From NCBI GenBank assembly GCA_024400455.1, contig JAKSMU010000006.1, forward strand, positions 62,001-126,000: a stretch of DNA of 64,000 nt. The letters run 5' to 3'. Position numbers and translations under genes: made by a program. The stretch is from Bacteroidales bacterium (GTDB lineage Bacteria > Bacteroidota > Bacteroidia > Bacteroidales > F082). The number at the start of each line of letters is the position of its first letter. Within the stretch, counting starts at the first letter, position 1. The notes under the pieces were generated by a model. The model saw only the letters and a program-made list of their open reading frames with translations, had not been told where the DNA came from and ran no database searches. Positions 45,089 through 52,400 of this stretch are shown piece by piece.

Positions 45089-46191
45089 TTGCCGGCGTAA
45101 TTGCCGCTCAGCGTCTCAATAAACTGGTTGGCAGCTGATTTCATGTTTGCAAAATCGCTGCTCAACGAACTTGAACAGTCAAGCACGAGCATGATGAGAG
45201 CACTGCGATATTCCTCAACTACTTCCGTGTTATCCGTTTGGGTAAACTCACTGTTATTCTGCCATTGTTCAATAGTTGGAATATATTTCCATTGCTTGAC
45301 ATGGTCCATAGGAACCTGTTCGCCATTAGGCAACAAAAGGTTACGGAATGAGAACAAGTCAAAAATGCCTTGCGAAGTGGCCGAAACGGTTGAACCATTC
45401 ATGCAATCGAGACCGACATATTCAACATTGTTCAAAACGCCAAGCGAATTGCCATTCATACGGGAATAGGTGCCTTCGATATAGCAATTTGAAGATTGTG
45501 CATTTTCAACATCATCGAAAGTGAAACGGATGACATCACCAGGTTCCTGAGCGGGCATCTTCAGCGTCACATTGTAATATGTACTCTGATTATAAAGTTG
45601 TCTGGCGATTTCGGCGAAATGCTCGCCAGCTTCGCTCATGCTTGTCACTTCAAAAACATTATGTTCCGGATCACTGGAGAGCTGTTCCAAATTGGTGCGG
45701 AAAGTATTCACATCGCTCACATCAGAGCCACGCACGCCAATGGAATAGGCTGCAATATTCATGCCCCCAACCTTTTCATTTTTAATACGATGATTGACGG
45801 CGCTCAAATATTCAGATCCTGATGAATAATTTGACATCAGATAAGAGCCTTGATCCAAGCCGTCAGTAAAAGTCACCACCGACACATTGATCAAATCCTC
45901 AGGAATTACAGCATTTGTCAGATTGTCGATGGCAGTGTTCACGGCATGGTAAAGAATAGTTCCGTTTTCCATAGAAAGATCATCGACAAATGTCTCAAAG
46001 CCGAACTTCGTGTTTTGGTTCAGCAAACTCATTGGCAAAGTGTAAAGTTGATCATTAAAGCCCACGATGCCAAGATAAAGGCCTTCTTCCGGGGTCTCGT
46101 TCGGTGCCGGATGAGGTTTTTTGCAACTAGTACAGAAAAACATTCCAAATGTAAGCATTATAGCTGCTACGGCTAAAAATCTTCTTTTCAT
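45082..46191 (-). CDS. Lipoprotein with an apparently circularly permuted vWA domain
   Basis: 369 residues; lipoprotein signal ending FFCTSC (Cys23). Mature residues ~38-200 look like a von Willebrand A domain that lacks its first strand and helix: LGIVGFNDQLYTLPMSL, NGTILYHAVNTAIDNL (MIDAS Thr) and VVTFTDGLDQGS (MIDAS Asp). The missing first element, with the MIDAS D-x-S-x-S motif, occurs at the C terminus instead (ALIMLVLDCSSSLSSDFANMKSAANQFIETL pattern, D338). A ~130-residue unassigned beta-rich segment (200-330) joins the two. The metal site could form only after permutation. The 3' end overlaps the convergent hexosaminidase gene by 7 bases. Confidence 0.75.
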   Translation of the reverse strand: MKRRFLAVAAIMLTFGMFFCTSCKKPHPAPNETPEEGLYLGIVGFNDQLYTLPMSLLNQNTKFGFETFVDDLSMENGTILYHAVNTAIDNLTNAVIPEDLINVSVVTFTDGLDQGSYLMSNYSSGSEYLSAVNHRIKNEKVGGMNIAAYSIGVRGSDVSDVNTFRTNLEQLSSDPEHNVFEVTSMSEAGEHFAEIARQLYNQSTYYNVTLKMPAQEPGDVIRFTFDDVENAQSSNCYIEGTYSRMNGNSLGVLNNVEYVGLDCMNGSTVSATSQGIFDLFSFRNLLLPNGEQVPMDHVKQWKYIPTIEQWQNNSEFTQTDNTEVVEEYRSALIMLVLDCSSSLSSDFANMKSAANQFIETLSGNYAGNY

Positions 46192-46234
46192 ATTTGTTGT
46201 AATTTATGGTTATTCAATTCATGTTTTCAGAACG

Positions 46235-46242
46235 CAAAAATA
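46235..46242 (-). promoter_or_regulatory. -7 box of vWA lipoprotein gene
   Basis: TATTTTTG on the minus strand, 43 bases before the ATG. Confidence 0.4.
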
Positions 46243-46271
46243 ACATTTTTATTTTTCTAAAGGCAAAATCG

Positions 46272-46279
46272 TATCTTTG
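46272..46279 (+). promoter_or_regulatory. -7 box of flavodoxin gene
   Basis: TATCTTTG, 17 bases before ATG 46297. It supports the long start that includes the signal peptide. Confidence 0.5.
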
Positions 46280-46296
46280 CATCAAATTTTATTCCA

Positions 46297-46839
46297 ATGA
46301 AACGCATTTTATTAATCATTTCACTTGTTACTTTTTGCTTCAACTTAAATGCTCAAACCATGAAAAAGACACTAGTCGCCTATTTCTCTGCCACCGGAAC
46401 GACTGAAAAAGTGGCACAAAACCTTGCCGAGGTCACCCATTCCGACCTCTTTGAAATCAATCCGGAAACGCCTTACACCGCCGCCGATTTGGACTGGAGA
46501 GACAAGAACTCGCGCAGCACCATCGAGATGAACGACAAGGCGTCGCGCCCTGCCATTGCCGGCAAATTGGACAACATAGCCGATTACGATGTGGTTTATC
46601 TCGGCTTCCCCATCTGGTGGTATGTCGCCCCGACCATCATCAACACTTTCCTTGAAAGTTACGATTTCAGCGGGAAGACCATCGTGCTTTTCGCCACCTC
46701 AGGCAGCAGCGGCTTCGGCAAGACCGCCGAAAGCCTTCAGCCTAGCGCACCAAATGCTAAAATCATCGAAGGCCGCGTGCTGAACGGCAACCCATCGAAA
46801 GAGAAAATCGGCGAATGGGTCGATAGTTTGGAACTGTAA
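46297..46839 (+). CDS. Exported flavodoxin-like protein
   Basis: 180 residues. The first 20 (MKRILLIISLVTFCFNLNAQ) are a signal peptide. The rest is a flavodoxin fold: FMN phosphate loop SATGTTEKVA, LGFPIWWYVAPTIINTFLESYDF, and FATSGSSGFGKT. Most flavodoxins are cytoplasmic electron carriers; an ATG at 46360 would give a normal cytoplasmic form, but the promoter box at 46272-46279 fits the longer form. Exported flavodoxins occur in Bacteroidota. Single gene with terminator at 46887-46921. Confidence 0.85.
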   Translation: MKRILLIISLVTFCFNLNAQTMKKTLVAYFSATGTTEKVAQNLAEVTHSDLFEINPETPYTAADLDWRDKNSRSTIEMNDKASRPAIAGKLDNIADYDVVYLGFPIWWYVAPTIINTFLESYDFSGKTIVLFATSGSSGFGKTAESLQPSAPNAKIIEGRVLNGNPSKEKIGEWVDSLEL

Positions 46840-46849
46840 CAGATAAAAA

Positions 46850-46877
46850 CTAGAGACGCGCCATGGCACGTCTCTAC
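46850..46877. repeat. REP-like palindrome, diverged core
   Basis: GAGACG-C-GCCATGGC-A-CGTCTC (46853-46874) keeps the family feet (TAGAGACG and CGTCTCTAC) but has GCCATGGC in the middle; arms differ at one C/A pair. It lies between the flavodoxin stop codon and its terminator. Confidence 0.6.
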
Positions 46878-46886
46878 TGTAAAAAC

Positions 46887-46921
46887 AAAAATCCGCCTCG
46901 TTTCGTGAGGCGGATTTTTTC
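46887..46921. terminator. Bidirectional terminator
   Basis: ATCCGCCTC-GTTTCGT-GAGGCGGAT flanked by A and T runs, between the convergent flavodoxin and Ntn hydrolase genes. Confidence 0.85.
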
Positions 46922-47939
46922 ATTTCAAACATTTCCAACATTTTTCCTTGAAACGCTCATATCTTTCATTCAAAGCCGCATTGTAAATGGCAATGGATTT
47001 ATGGGCTTCCTTTTCGGCAATCCGAAACTCTTTGTTCTCGGCTTTTCTGACAATTCTGTCTATTTTCCTTTCAAGTTTGTTGCCGCGGGTCATGGTTTTC
47101 AAGGTGTCGGCCAATTCGTTGGCATCGCTGCCTTGTGCTTTGAGTTTCCGCAAGGGGAGCGGAATCACATTCTTAGAATCAACCCAAACCGGCATGGCGA
47201 AACTACACCTCGAATAACCCATGGCGCACCAAAGCACGTCGCCATCCAGAACCACGCTTGAAACCGTCGTCGGGCGGGCGATGATGCTTTCCTTGGCAAG
47301 GTTTTTCAGAATCCACTGCGCATCAAACTTGCCTCTGTGAGCTTTCATCTTTTGCTCGACGAGTTCGTAGCGGTCGTAGCCTTTTCCCTCGCCTTCGCGA
47401 CCTGTGAAAGCGTAATTGGTGCGAATCAGATAACCATCGCGTGGCACGTCGAAACGCGTGTAGCCAAAATCATGCACCTCGAAATAGGCCGCATCGCCAT
47501 TGGCATCGCTCACACCGAAATTGGCTTCCAAGCCATTGGGCTGCGGCAGCGAGTCGATATAACGTTGGAAATCATCTATCGTCGTGCAAATCTGCAAGGC
47601 CTTTTTCATGATGATGCCTTCCCACGGACGGTTTTCATCAATAATGGGCGACAAGCCGTAGGCCACGCTGTTCATAATGGAAAAACCAACCTCGTTGGTT
47701 CCGCACCAAACACTGGCACGCAATGAATCGTTGGAATCGACGACGCCAGTAAAGGAAAAGCAACCTTCATCGTCAAAGAAATCCAGATAATTGAACCGCA
47801 CCGATGAATCCCGCTGTTTCCACAGTAAAGGGCGACCGTTTGCGCTTGCATCGGCGCCTACAATGATGGTCGTGCAGCAAAAAGCCAAGTTTGCATATAG
47901 TAAGGCGAACAATAAGAGAATCTTTTTCATCATATTCAT
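46920..47939 (-). CDS. Secreted Ntn-type acyltransferase/amidohydrolase (choloylglycine hydrolase/C45-like)
   Basis: About 339 residues. The signal peptide ends just before CCTTIIVGADASANGRPLLWKQRD, where the Cys at the new N terminus is the expected nucleophile of N-terminal nucleophile hydrolases of the choloylglycine hydrolase or penicillin acylase/C45 type. Further family-like motifs: GTNEVGFSIMNSVAYGL and NFGVSDANGDAAYFEVHDFGYTRFD. The substrate is unknown. I use the ATG at 47939; the frame continues through a REP-like palindrome to 47963, which is unlikely to be coding. ATGs at 47933 and 47930 are also possible. Confidence 0.8.
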   Translation of the reverse strand: MNMMKKILLLFALLYANLAFCCTTIIVGADASANGRPLLWKQRDSSVRFNYLDFFDDEGCFSFTGVVDSNDSLRASVWCGTNEVGFSIMNSVAYGLSPIIDENRPWEGIIMKKALQICTTIDDFQRYIDSLPQPNGLEANFGVSDANGDAAYFEVHDFGYTRFDVPRDGYLIRTNYAFTGREGEGKGYDRYELVEQKMKAHRGKFDAQWILKNLAKESIIARPTTVSSVVLDGDVLWCAMGYSRCSFAMPVWVDSKNVIPLPLRKLKAQGSDANELADTLKTMTRGNKLERKIDRIVRKAENKEFRIAEKEAHKSIAIYNAALNERYERFKEKCWKCLK

Positions 47940-47950
47940 TTTTTTTGCGC

Positions 47951-47976
47951 GGAGACGTAGCACGCTACGTCTCTAC
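47951..47976 (+). repeat. REP-like palindrome upstream of the Ntn hydrolase gene
   Basis: GAGACGTAGC-AC-GCTACGTCTC (47952-47973), 10-base perfect arms with 2-base loop, then TAC; the complement therefore starts GTAG. It lies 12 bases before the chosen ATG and after the cupin stop codon. Confidence 0.85.
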
Positions 47977-47994
47977 AGGAAAATGATTCTTAAA

Positions 47995-48477
47995 TTACTG
48001 TGGTGCAACGACATTGAAGGTCACTAAATCTTCCTCGCCCTTGTTCATGATGGTGTGGCCGTGACCTTTCTGGCAGTAATGCGCCATGCCTTTTGTATAG
48101 ACTTGTTCGGTGCCATCAAACAAAATGGTTGCTTCGCCTTGCAGCACGTAAACGATTTCCATGTCGGAGTCGTGCGTGTGGTTGCCCACCGACGAACCTG
48201 ATGGAATGGTGCAATACATGAACTTGTTTTTGCCATCCACCAGCATCTTCATGTAAATGTCGTTTTCGCCACCCTTGAAATTCGACATGGTGTCAATTTC
48301 CATTGCGTTGAAATCAATCGTGCTGATGACTTCTTGTGGAATAATTTCAGAAGTCGTGTCTGTAACAACTTCAGGAGCAGGAATTTGTTCGACATCCTTA
48401 TTCGCATTGCGGCAACCTGCAAATGCCAAGGCTATCACCGCCAACGGCATGACTAAACGGAAAATTCTTCTTTTCAT
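47995..48477 (-). CDS. Cupin-domain lipoprotein
   Basis: 160 residues. The ATG at 48477 begins a lipoprotein signal (VIALAFAGC, Cys20); the longer frame to 48540 would include the promoter and the end of the RAYT gene. The C-terminal half is one cupin barrel with metal ligands in NHTHDSDMEIVYVLQG and H-x-[11]-H near HYCQKGHGHTI. Such small cupins bind metals or sugars; the role of an extracytoplasmic one is unknown. A -7 box lies at 48506-48513. Confidence 0.85.
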   Translation of the reverse strand: MKRRIFRLVMPLAVIALAFAGCRNANKDVEQIPAPEVVTDTTSEIIPQEVISTIDFNAMEIDTMSNFKGGENDIYMKMLVDGKNKFMYCTIPSGSSVGNHTHDSDMEIVYVLQGEATILFDGTEQVYTKGMAHYCQKGHGHTIMNKGEEDLVTFNVVAPQ

Positions 48478-48505
48478 GATTTGAATTGTTGATGATTTAA
48501 TGTGG

Positions 48506-48513
48506 CAAAGATA
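48506..48513 (-). promoter_or_regulatory. -7 box of the cupin lipoprotein gene
   Basis: TATCTTTG on the minus strand, 28 bases before the ATG and 4 bases after the RAYT stop codon. Confidence 0.5.
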
Positions 48514-48517
48514 GCAT

Positions 48518-49270
48518 TTATTTGCCTTCATCCTCCTCATCAGGCCATTTTATCAGGTTGTCCTCGATATATTTCGCCGTGGCGTTCAATTCCTCCTGAT
48601 TGCGGATGATGCGGTCGTGGAAACGGGTCTGCCACGCAAAGGGAATGTCGTTTTCGTGGGCGAATTTGGAAATTGCAGATTTCAATCCTCGAATGACGGT
48701 TGCCAAGGTGTTCGCCTTTGGTGAGATTTCCGCCATTTCCACATTTTTCACCATCGGGGTTTCCCCTGTAGAGACGTAGCGTGCTACGTCTCCCAACCCG
48801 CAAGATAATTTGGAATCATCGTTGCGTGCAACTTCTGCCAACTTGTCTAACGATTGTCCATTATTGTTAGGTTTATTATGGGTTTTATCATTGGAGACGT
48901 TGCACGCAACGTCTCTACGAACAAAATGCACATTATCAGAATTTTGCGATTGGCATTGGTTGCCGGAGACGTTGCACGCAACGTCTCTACAGCCAAGATA
49001 CACAATAGCGTGAATATGATCAGGCATGACGATGAAACACGGGATTTCGGCATACGGATAATGTTTTTTCACGTTCTGGAATTGCTGCATGGCAAATTCC
49101 CCGATGGACGACAATTCCATGACATTGCCATCCTTGCCGACGGTGATTTCCCCAAAATAACCGTCGCGGTTTGCCGTGCAAATTGTCACATGATAGAAAC
49201 CGCCATCGTAATCGTGCCACGCGGCACGCGCCGACGGAATGCGATAGATGTTGTTGAAGCGGTCGGACAT
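48518..49270 (-). CDS. REP-associated tyrosine transposase (RAYT, Y1 HUH family) with REP-derived insertions
   Basis: 250 residues. The N-terminal part (residues ~13-45, GGFYHVTICTANRDGYFGEI), the HUH motif H85-x-H87 in MPDHIHAI, and the C-terminal GLKSAISKF, WQTRFHDRIIRN and AKYIEDN (candidate catalytic Tyr234) are those of the IS200/IS605-like Y1 transposases that go with REP palindromes. Between the HUH strand and the second half (residues ~94-175) lies a low-complexity insert that holds D-V-A-[CR]-[NY]-V-S three times (96-102, 120-126, 161-167) and E-V-A-R-N once, each encoded by a REP-like palindrome. The frame is intact, so the protein may be active. It is single and lacks IS ends, as RAYTs do. 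Confidence 0.88.
   Translation of the reverse strand: MSDRFNNIYRIPSARAAWHDYDGGFYHVTICTANRDGYFGEITVGKDGNVMELSSIGEFAMQQFQNVKKHYPYAEIPCFIVMPDHIHAIVYLGCRDVACNVSGNQCQSQNSDNVHFVRRDVACNVSNDKTHNKPNNNGQSLDKLAEVARNDDSKLSCGLGDVARYVSTGETPMVKNVEMAEISPKANTLATVIRGLKSAISKFAHENDIPFAWQTRFHDRIIRNQEELNATAKYIEDNLIKWPDEEDEGK
48768..48793 (-). repeat. REP-like palindrome inside RAYT gene (copy c)
   Basis: GTAG-AGACGTAGC-GT-GCTACGTCTCCC on the plus strand; perfect 10-base arms. It reads G-D-V-A-R-Y-V-S in the RAYT frame. Orientation is opposite to the two other clear copies in the gene. Confidence 0.85.
48816..48838 (-). repeat. Decayed REP-like palindrome inside RAYT gene
   Basis: GTTGC-GT-GCAAC (48821-48832) followed by TTCTGCC in place of GTCTCC. 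It encodes E-V-A-R-N, one residue off the D-V-A-R-N of the intact copies. Confidence 0.55.
48893..48918 (+). repeat. REP-like palindrome inside RAYT gene (copy b)
   Basis: GAGACGTTGC-AC-GCAACGTCTC (48894-48915) and TAC foot. It encodes R-D-V-A-C-N-V-S on the minus strand. Confidence 0.85.
48965..48990 (+). repeat. REP-like palindrome inside RAYT gene (copy a)
   Basis: Identical over 22 bases to copy b, 72 bases away in the same orientation, just after the HUH-encoding region. It encodes R-D-V-A-C-N-V-S-G. Confidence 0.85.
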
Positions 49271-49350
49271 GGTGGATGAATTGGATGGGACAAAAATAAC
49301 GATAATTTGGCCTCGTTTTCATCATCAGGCTGTTTTTCACATCCTGCCCT

Positions 49351-49374
49351 GTAGAGACGTTGCACAACGTCTCC
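49351..49374 (-). repeat. REP-like palindrome upstream of RAYT gene
   Basis: GTAGAGACGTTG-CA-CAACGTCTCC: 9-base arms; the core is 2 bases shorter than in the other copies. GTAG is at the 5' foot on the plus strand. Confidence 0.8.
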
Positions 49375-49400
49375 AAACCGACCAACGTATTACCATCATC

Positions 49401-49426
49401 TGAGACGTAGCACGCTACGTCTCTAC
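49401..49426 (+). repeat. REP-like palindrome near nifJ terminator
   Basis: GAGACGTAGC-AC-GCTACGTCTC (49402-49423) then TAC, opposite in orientation to the copy 28 bases away, so the two form an inverted, BIME-like pair. Confidence 0.85.
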
Positions 49427-49430
49427 AACA

Positions 49431-49467
49431 AAAAAATCCGCCTCACTTTCGCAAGGCGGATTTTTCA
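49431..49467. terminator. Terminator of nifJ
   Basis: AATCCGCCT-CACTTTCGCA-AGGCGGATT flanked by A and T runs, 20 bases after the nifJ stop codon. The stem is similar to the one at 46887-46921. Confidence 0.8.
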
Positions 49468-49486
49468 AATTATTTGCTCAGGCAAA

Positions 49487-52400
49487 TTACTTGTTTTCGC
49501 TCAGCTTCTTGTAGCCTTCGTAGCGGAGCTTAGCAAACTGTTCGGTCTTAGCGAAGAGTTCCTTAGCTTCTTCTGGGAAGGTCTTCAGCAGTGAGTTGTA
49601 ACGGACTTCACCCATGATGAACTGCTGGAACTTGCTCCAGTCTGGTTCCTTGCTGTCGAGGTGGAAGCCGTTCTGGCCAGCTTCTTCCTCTTCTGGGTTG
49701 AAGTGCCACAGATGCCAGTAACCACATTCGACGGCGAGCTTCTCTTCGAGTTGTGAGTGGCCCATGCCAATCTTAATGCCGTGGTTGATGCAAGGTGCGT
49801 AGCAAATGATCAATGATGGTCCGTGGTAAGCTTCAGCTTCCTTGATTACCTTGAAGTACTGAGCCTGTGAAGCGCCCATAGCGACTTGTGCCACATACAC
49901 ATAGCCGTAGCTCTTGGCAATCATGCCGAGGTCTTTCTTGCGAACCTTCTTACCTGAAGCAGCAAACTTAGCGACAGCACCAGCTGGAGTAGCCTTTGAT
50001 GACTGACCGCCAGTATTTGAATAGACTTCAGTATCGACGACGAGAACGTTGACATCTTCGCCAGAAGCCAAAACGTGGTCTAAGCCGCCGAAGCCGATAT
50101 CGTAAGCCCAACCGTCACCGCCGAAGATCCACTGGCTCTTCTTGGTGAGGTGATCCTTGAGGTCGATGATTTGTTTGCAGTAGTCGCAGCCGCAAGCTTC
50201 GCAAGCAGCAACAATCTTAGGAGCCAGTTCCATGGTCTTGACGCCGTCTTCGCGGTTGTCAATCCATTCCTGGAACATAGCCTTCAGTTCTGCTGAGCAG
50301 CACTGGCAGTTGGCGATAGCTTCCTTCATGATGCGTTCAACGCGGTCGCGCATCTTGCGGGTAGCGGTAGCCATACCGAGGCCGAATTCAGCATTGTCTT
50401 CGAACAGTGAGTTAGCCCAAGCCACGCCCTTACCACTTCTGTTGTTCTTGCAGTATGGAGTTGCAGGAGCTGAACCGCCGTAGATTGATGAGCAACCTGT
50501 TGCGTTGGCAATCATCATTCTTTCGCCGAACAGCTGGGTGAGGCACTTGATGTAAGGTGTTTCACCGCAACCAGCGCAAGCGCCTGAGAACTCAAACAGA
50601 GGCTGAGCAAACTGGCTGTTCTTCACGTTGGCGAACTTGTCAATCATGTTATCCTTGTAGGTGACTTTCTTCTGGCCATATTCCCAGTTCTCGACTTCAG
50701 CCATCTGGCTTTCGAGAGGTTTCATCACCAATGCCTTTTCCTTAGCAGGGCAGATGTCGGCGCAGTTGCCGCAACCTGTGCAGTCGAGGACTGAAACCTG
50801 CATACGGAAGTGCATGCCGGCCAATTCCTTAGGCATCTTCATGTCGGCTGCCTTCATGCCAGCAGGAGCTGCTGCCATTTCAGCATCGGTCATAACCACT
50901 GGACGGATAGCTGCGTGAGGGCAAATCAGTGAGCACTGGTTGCACTGGATGCAGTTTGCAGGATTCCATTCAGGAACCACGGTAGCGACGCCACGCTTTT
51001 CGTAAGCGGTGGTGCCAGCTGGGAATGTACCGTCGATGATTTCCTTGAAGGCGCTAACAGGCAGGTCGTTACCGCACTGAGCAACCATCGGGCGCATCAC
51101 CTTATTAATAAATTCAGGATCGTTGTCGTTGTGCATGAAGACGAAGTCGGTGCTGCAAGGCAATTGAGCCCATTCAGCAGGGATTTCAACCTTCACGATT
51201 TCACCGCCACGGTCAACGGCTGCATAGTTCATGTTGACGATGTCTTCACCCTTCTTGCCATAACTCTTCACGATGAATTTCTTCATCTGTTCGACTGCCA
51301 GGTCGTAAGGAATAACGCCTGAAATCTTGAAGAATGCGCTTTGGAGGATGGTGTTGGTACGGTTGCCAAGGCCGATTTCTGCAGCAATCTTAGTAGCATC
51401 GATGATGTACATGTTGATCTTGTGGAGAGCGAGATACTTCTTCACGAAGTCAGGCAGATTGTTCTTGGTTTCCTCAACGCTCCATGGTGAGTTGTAAAGG
51501 AATGTGCCATTGTCTTTCAGACCTCTCAGGCAGTCATACTTGCTGAGGTATGAAGGAACGTGGACAGCGACGAAGTCAGGAGTACCGACGAGGTAAGGAG
51601 CCAAGATAGGCTGGTCACCGAAACGAAGGTGTGAGCAGGTGTAGCCGCCTGATTTCTTTGAGTCGTAGTCGAAGTAAGCCTGGCTGTATTTGTTGGTGTT
51701 GTCACCAATGATCTTAATGGAGTTCTTGTTAGCACCCACAGTACCGTCAGCGCCAAGGCCGTAGAACTTAGCCTCGAAGGTTCCCTTTGGAAGGATTGAG
51801 AACTCAGGAAGGATAGGCAGTGACTTGAAGGTAACGTCGTCGACGATACCGACAGTGAACTGGTTCTTTGGTTCGGCAGCTTCCATGTTGTTGAACACGG
51901 AGAGGATGTGAGCAGGAGTGGTGTCCTTTGAAGAAAGACCGTAACGGCCGCCAACGATGACAGGCTTGTTCGGGCAGTTCTTGAAAGCTTCGACGACATC
52001 CAGATAGAGCGGATCGCCGTTTGCACCTGGTTCCTTGGTACGGTCGAGGACCGTAATCTTCTTGACGGTCTTAGGAAGAACGTCAAACAGATACTTCACG
52101 CTGAATGGACGATAGAGGTGTACGTTGACCATACCGACCTTCTTGCCTTCGGCGTTCAGCTTATCGACCACTGTGCGGACGACATCGTTGATTGAACCGA
52201 TGGAGATGATGATGTTTTCGGCATCTGCAGCACCATAGTAGCAGAAAGGAGCATATTCACGGCCCGTGATCTTGCTCATTTCCTTCATGTACTTGGCGAC
52301 GATGTCAGGAATAGCATCGTAGTATGAATTCTGTGCTTCGCGTGTCTGGAAGTAGATGTCAGGATTCTGAGCAGTACCGCGTGTTACAGGGTGTTCAGGA

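Noticed and set aside
47940..47963. Longer start of the Ntn hydrolase gene
   Set aside because: It would begin inside a REP-like palindrome and put charged residues before the signal peptide; the ATG at 47939 is more natural.
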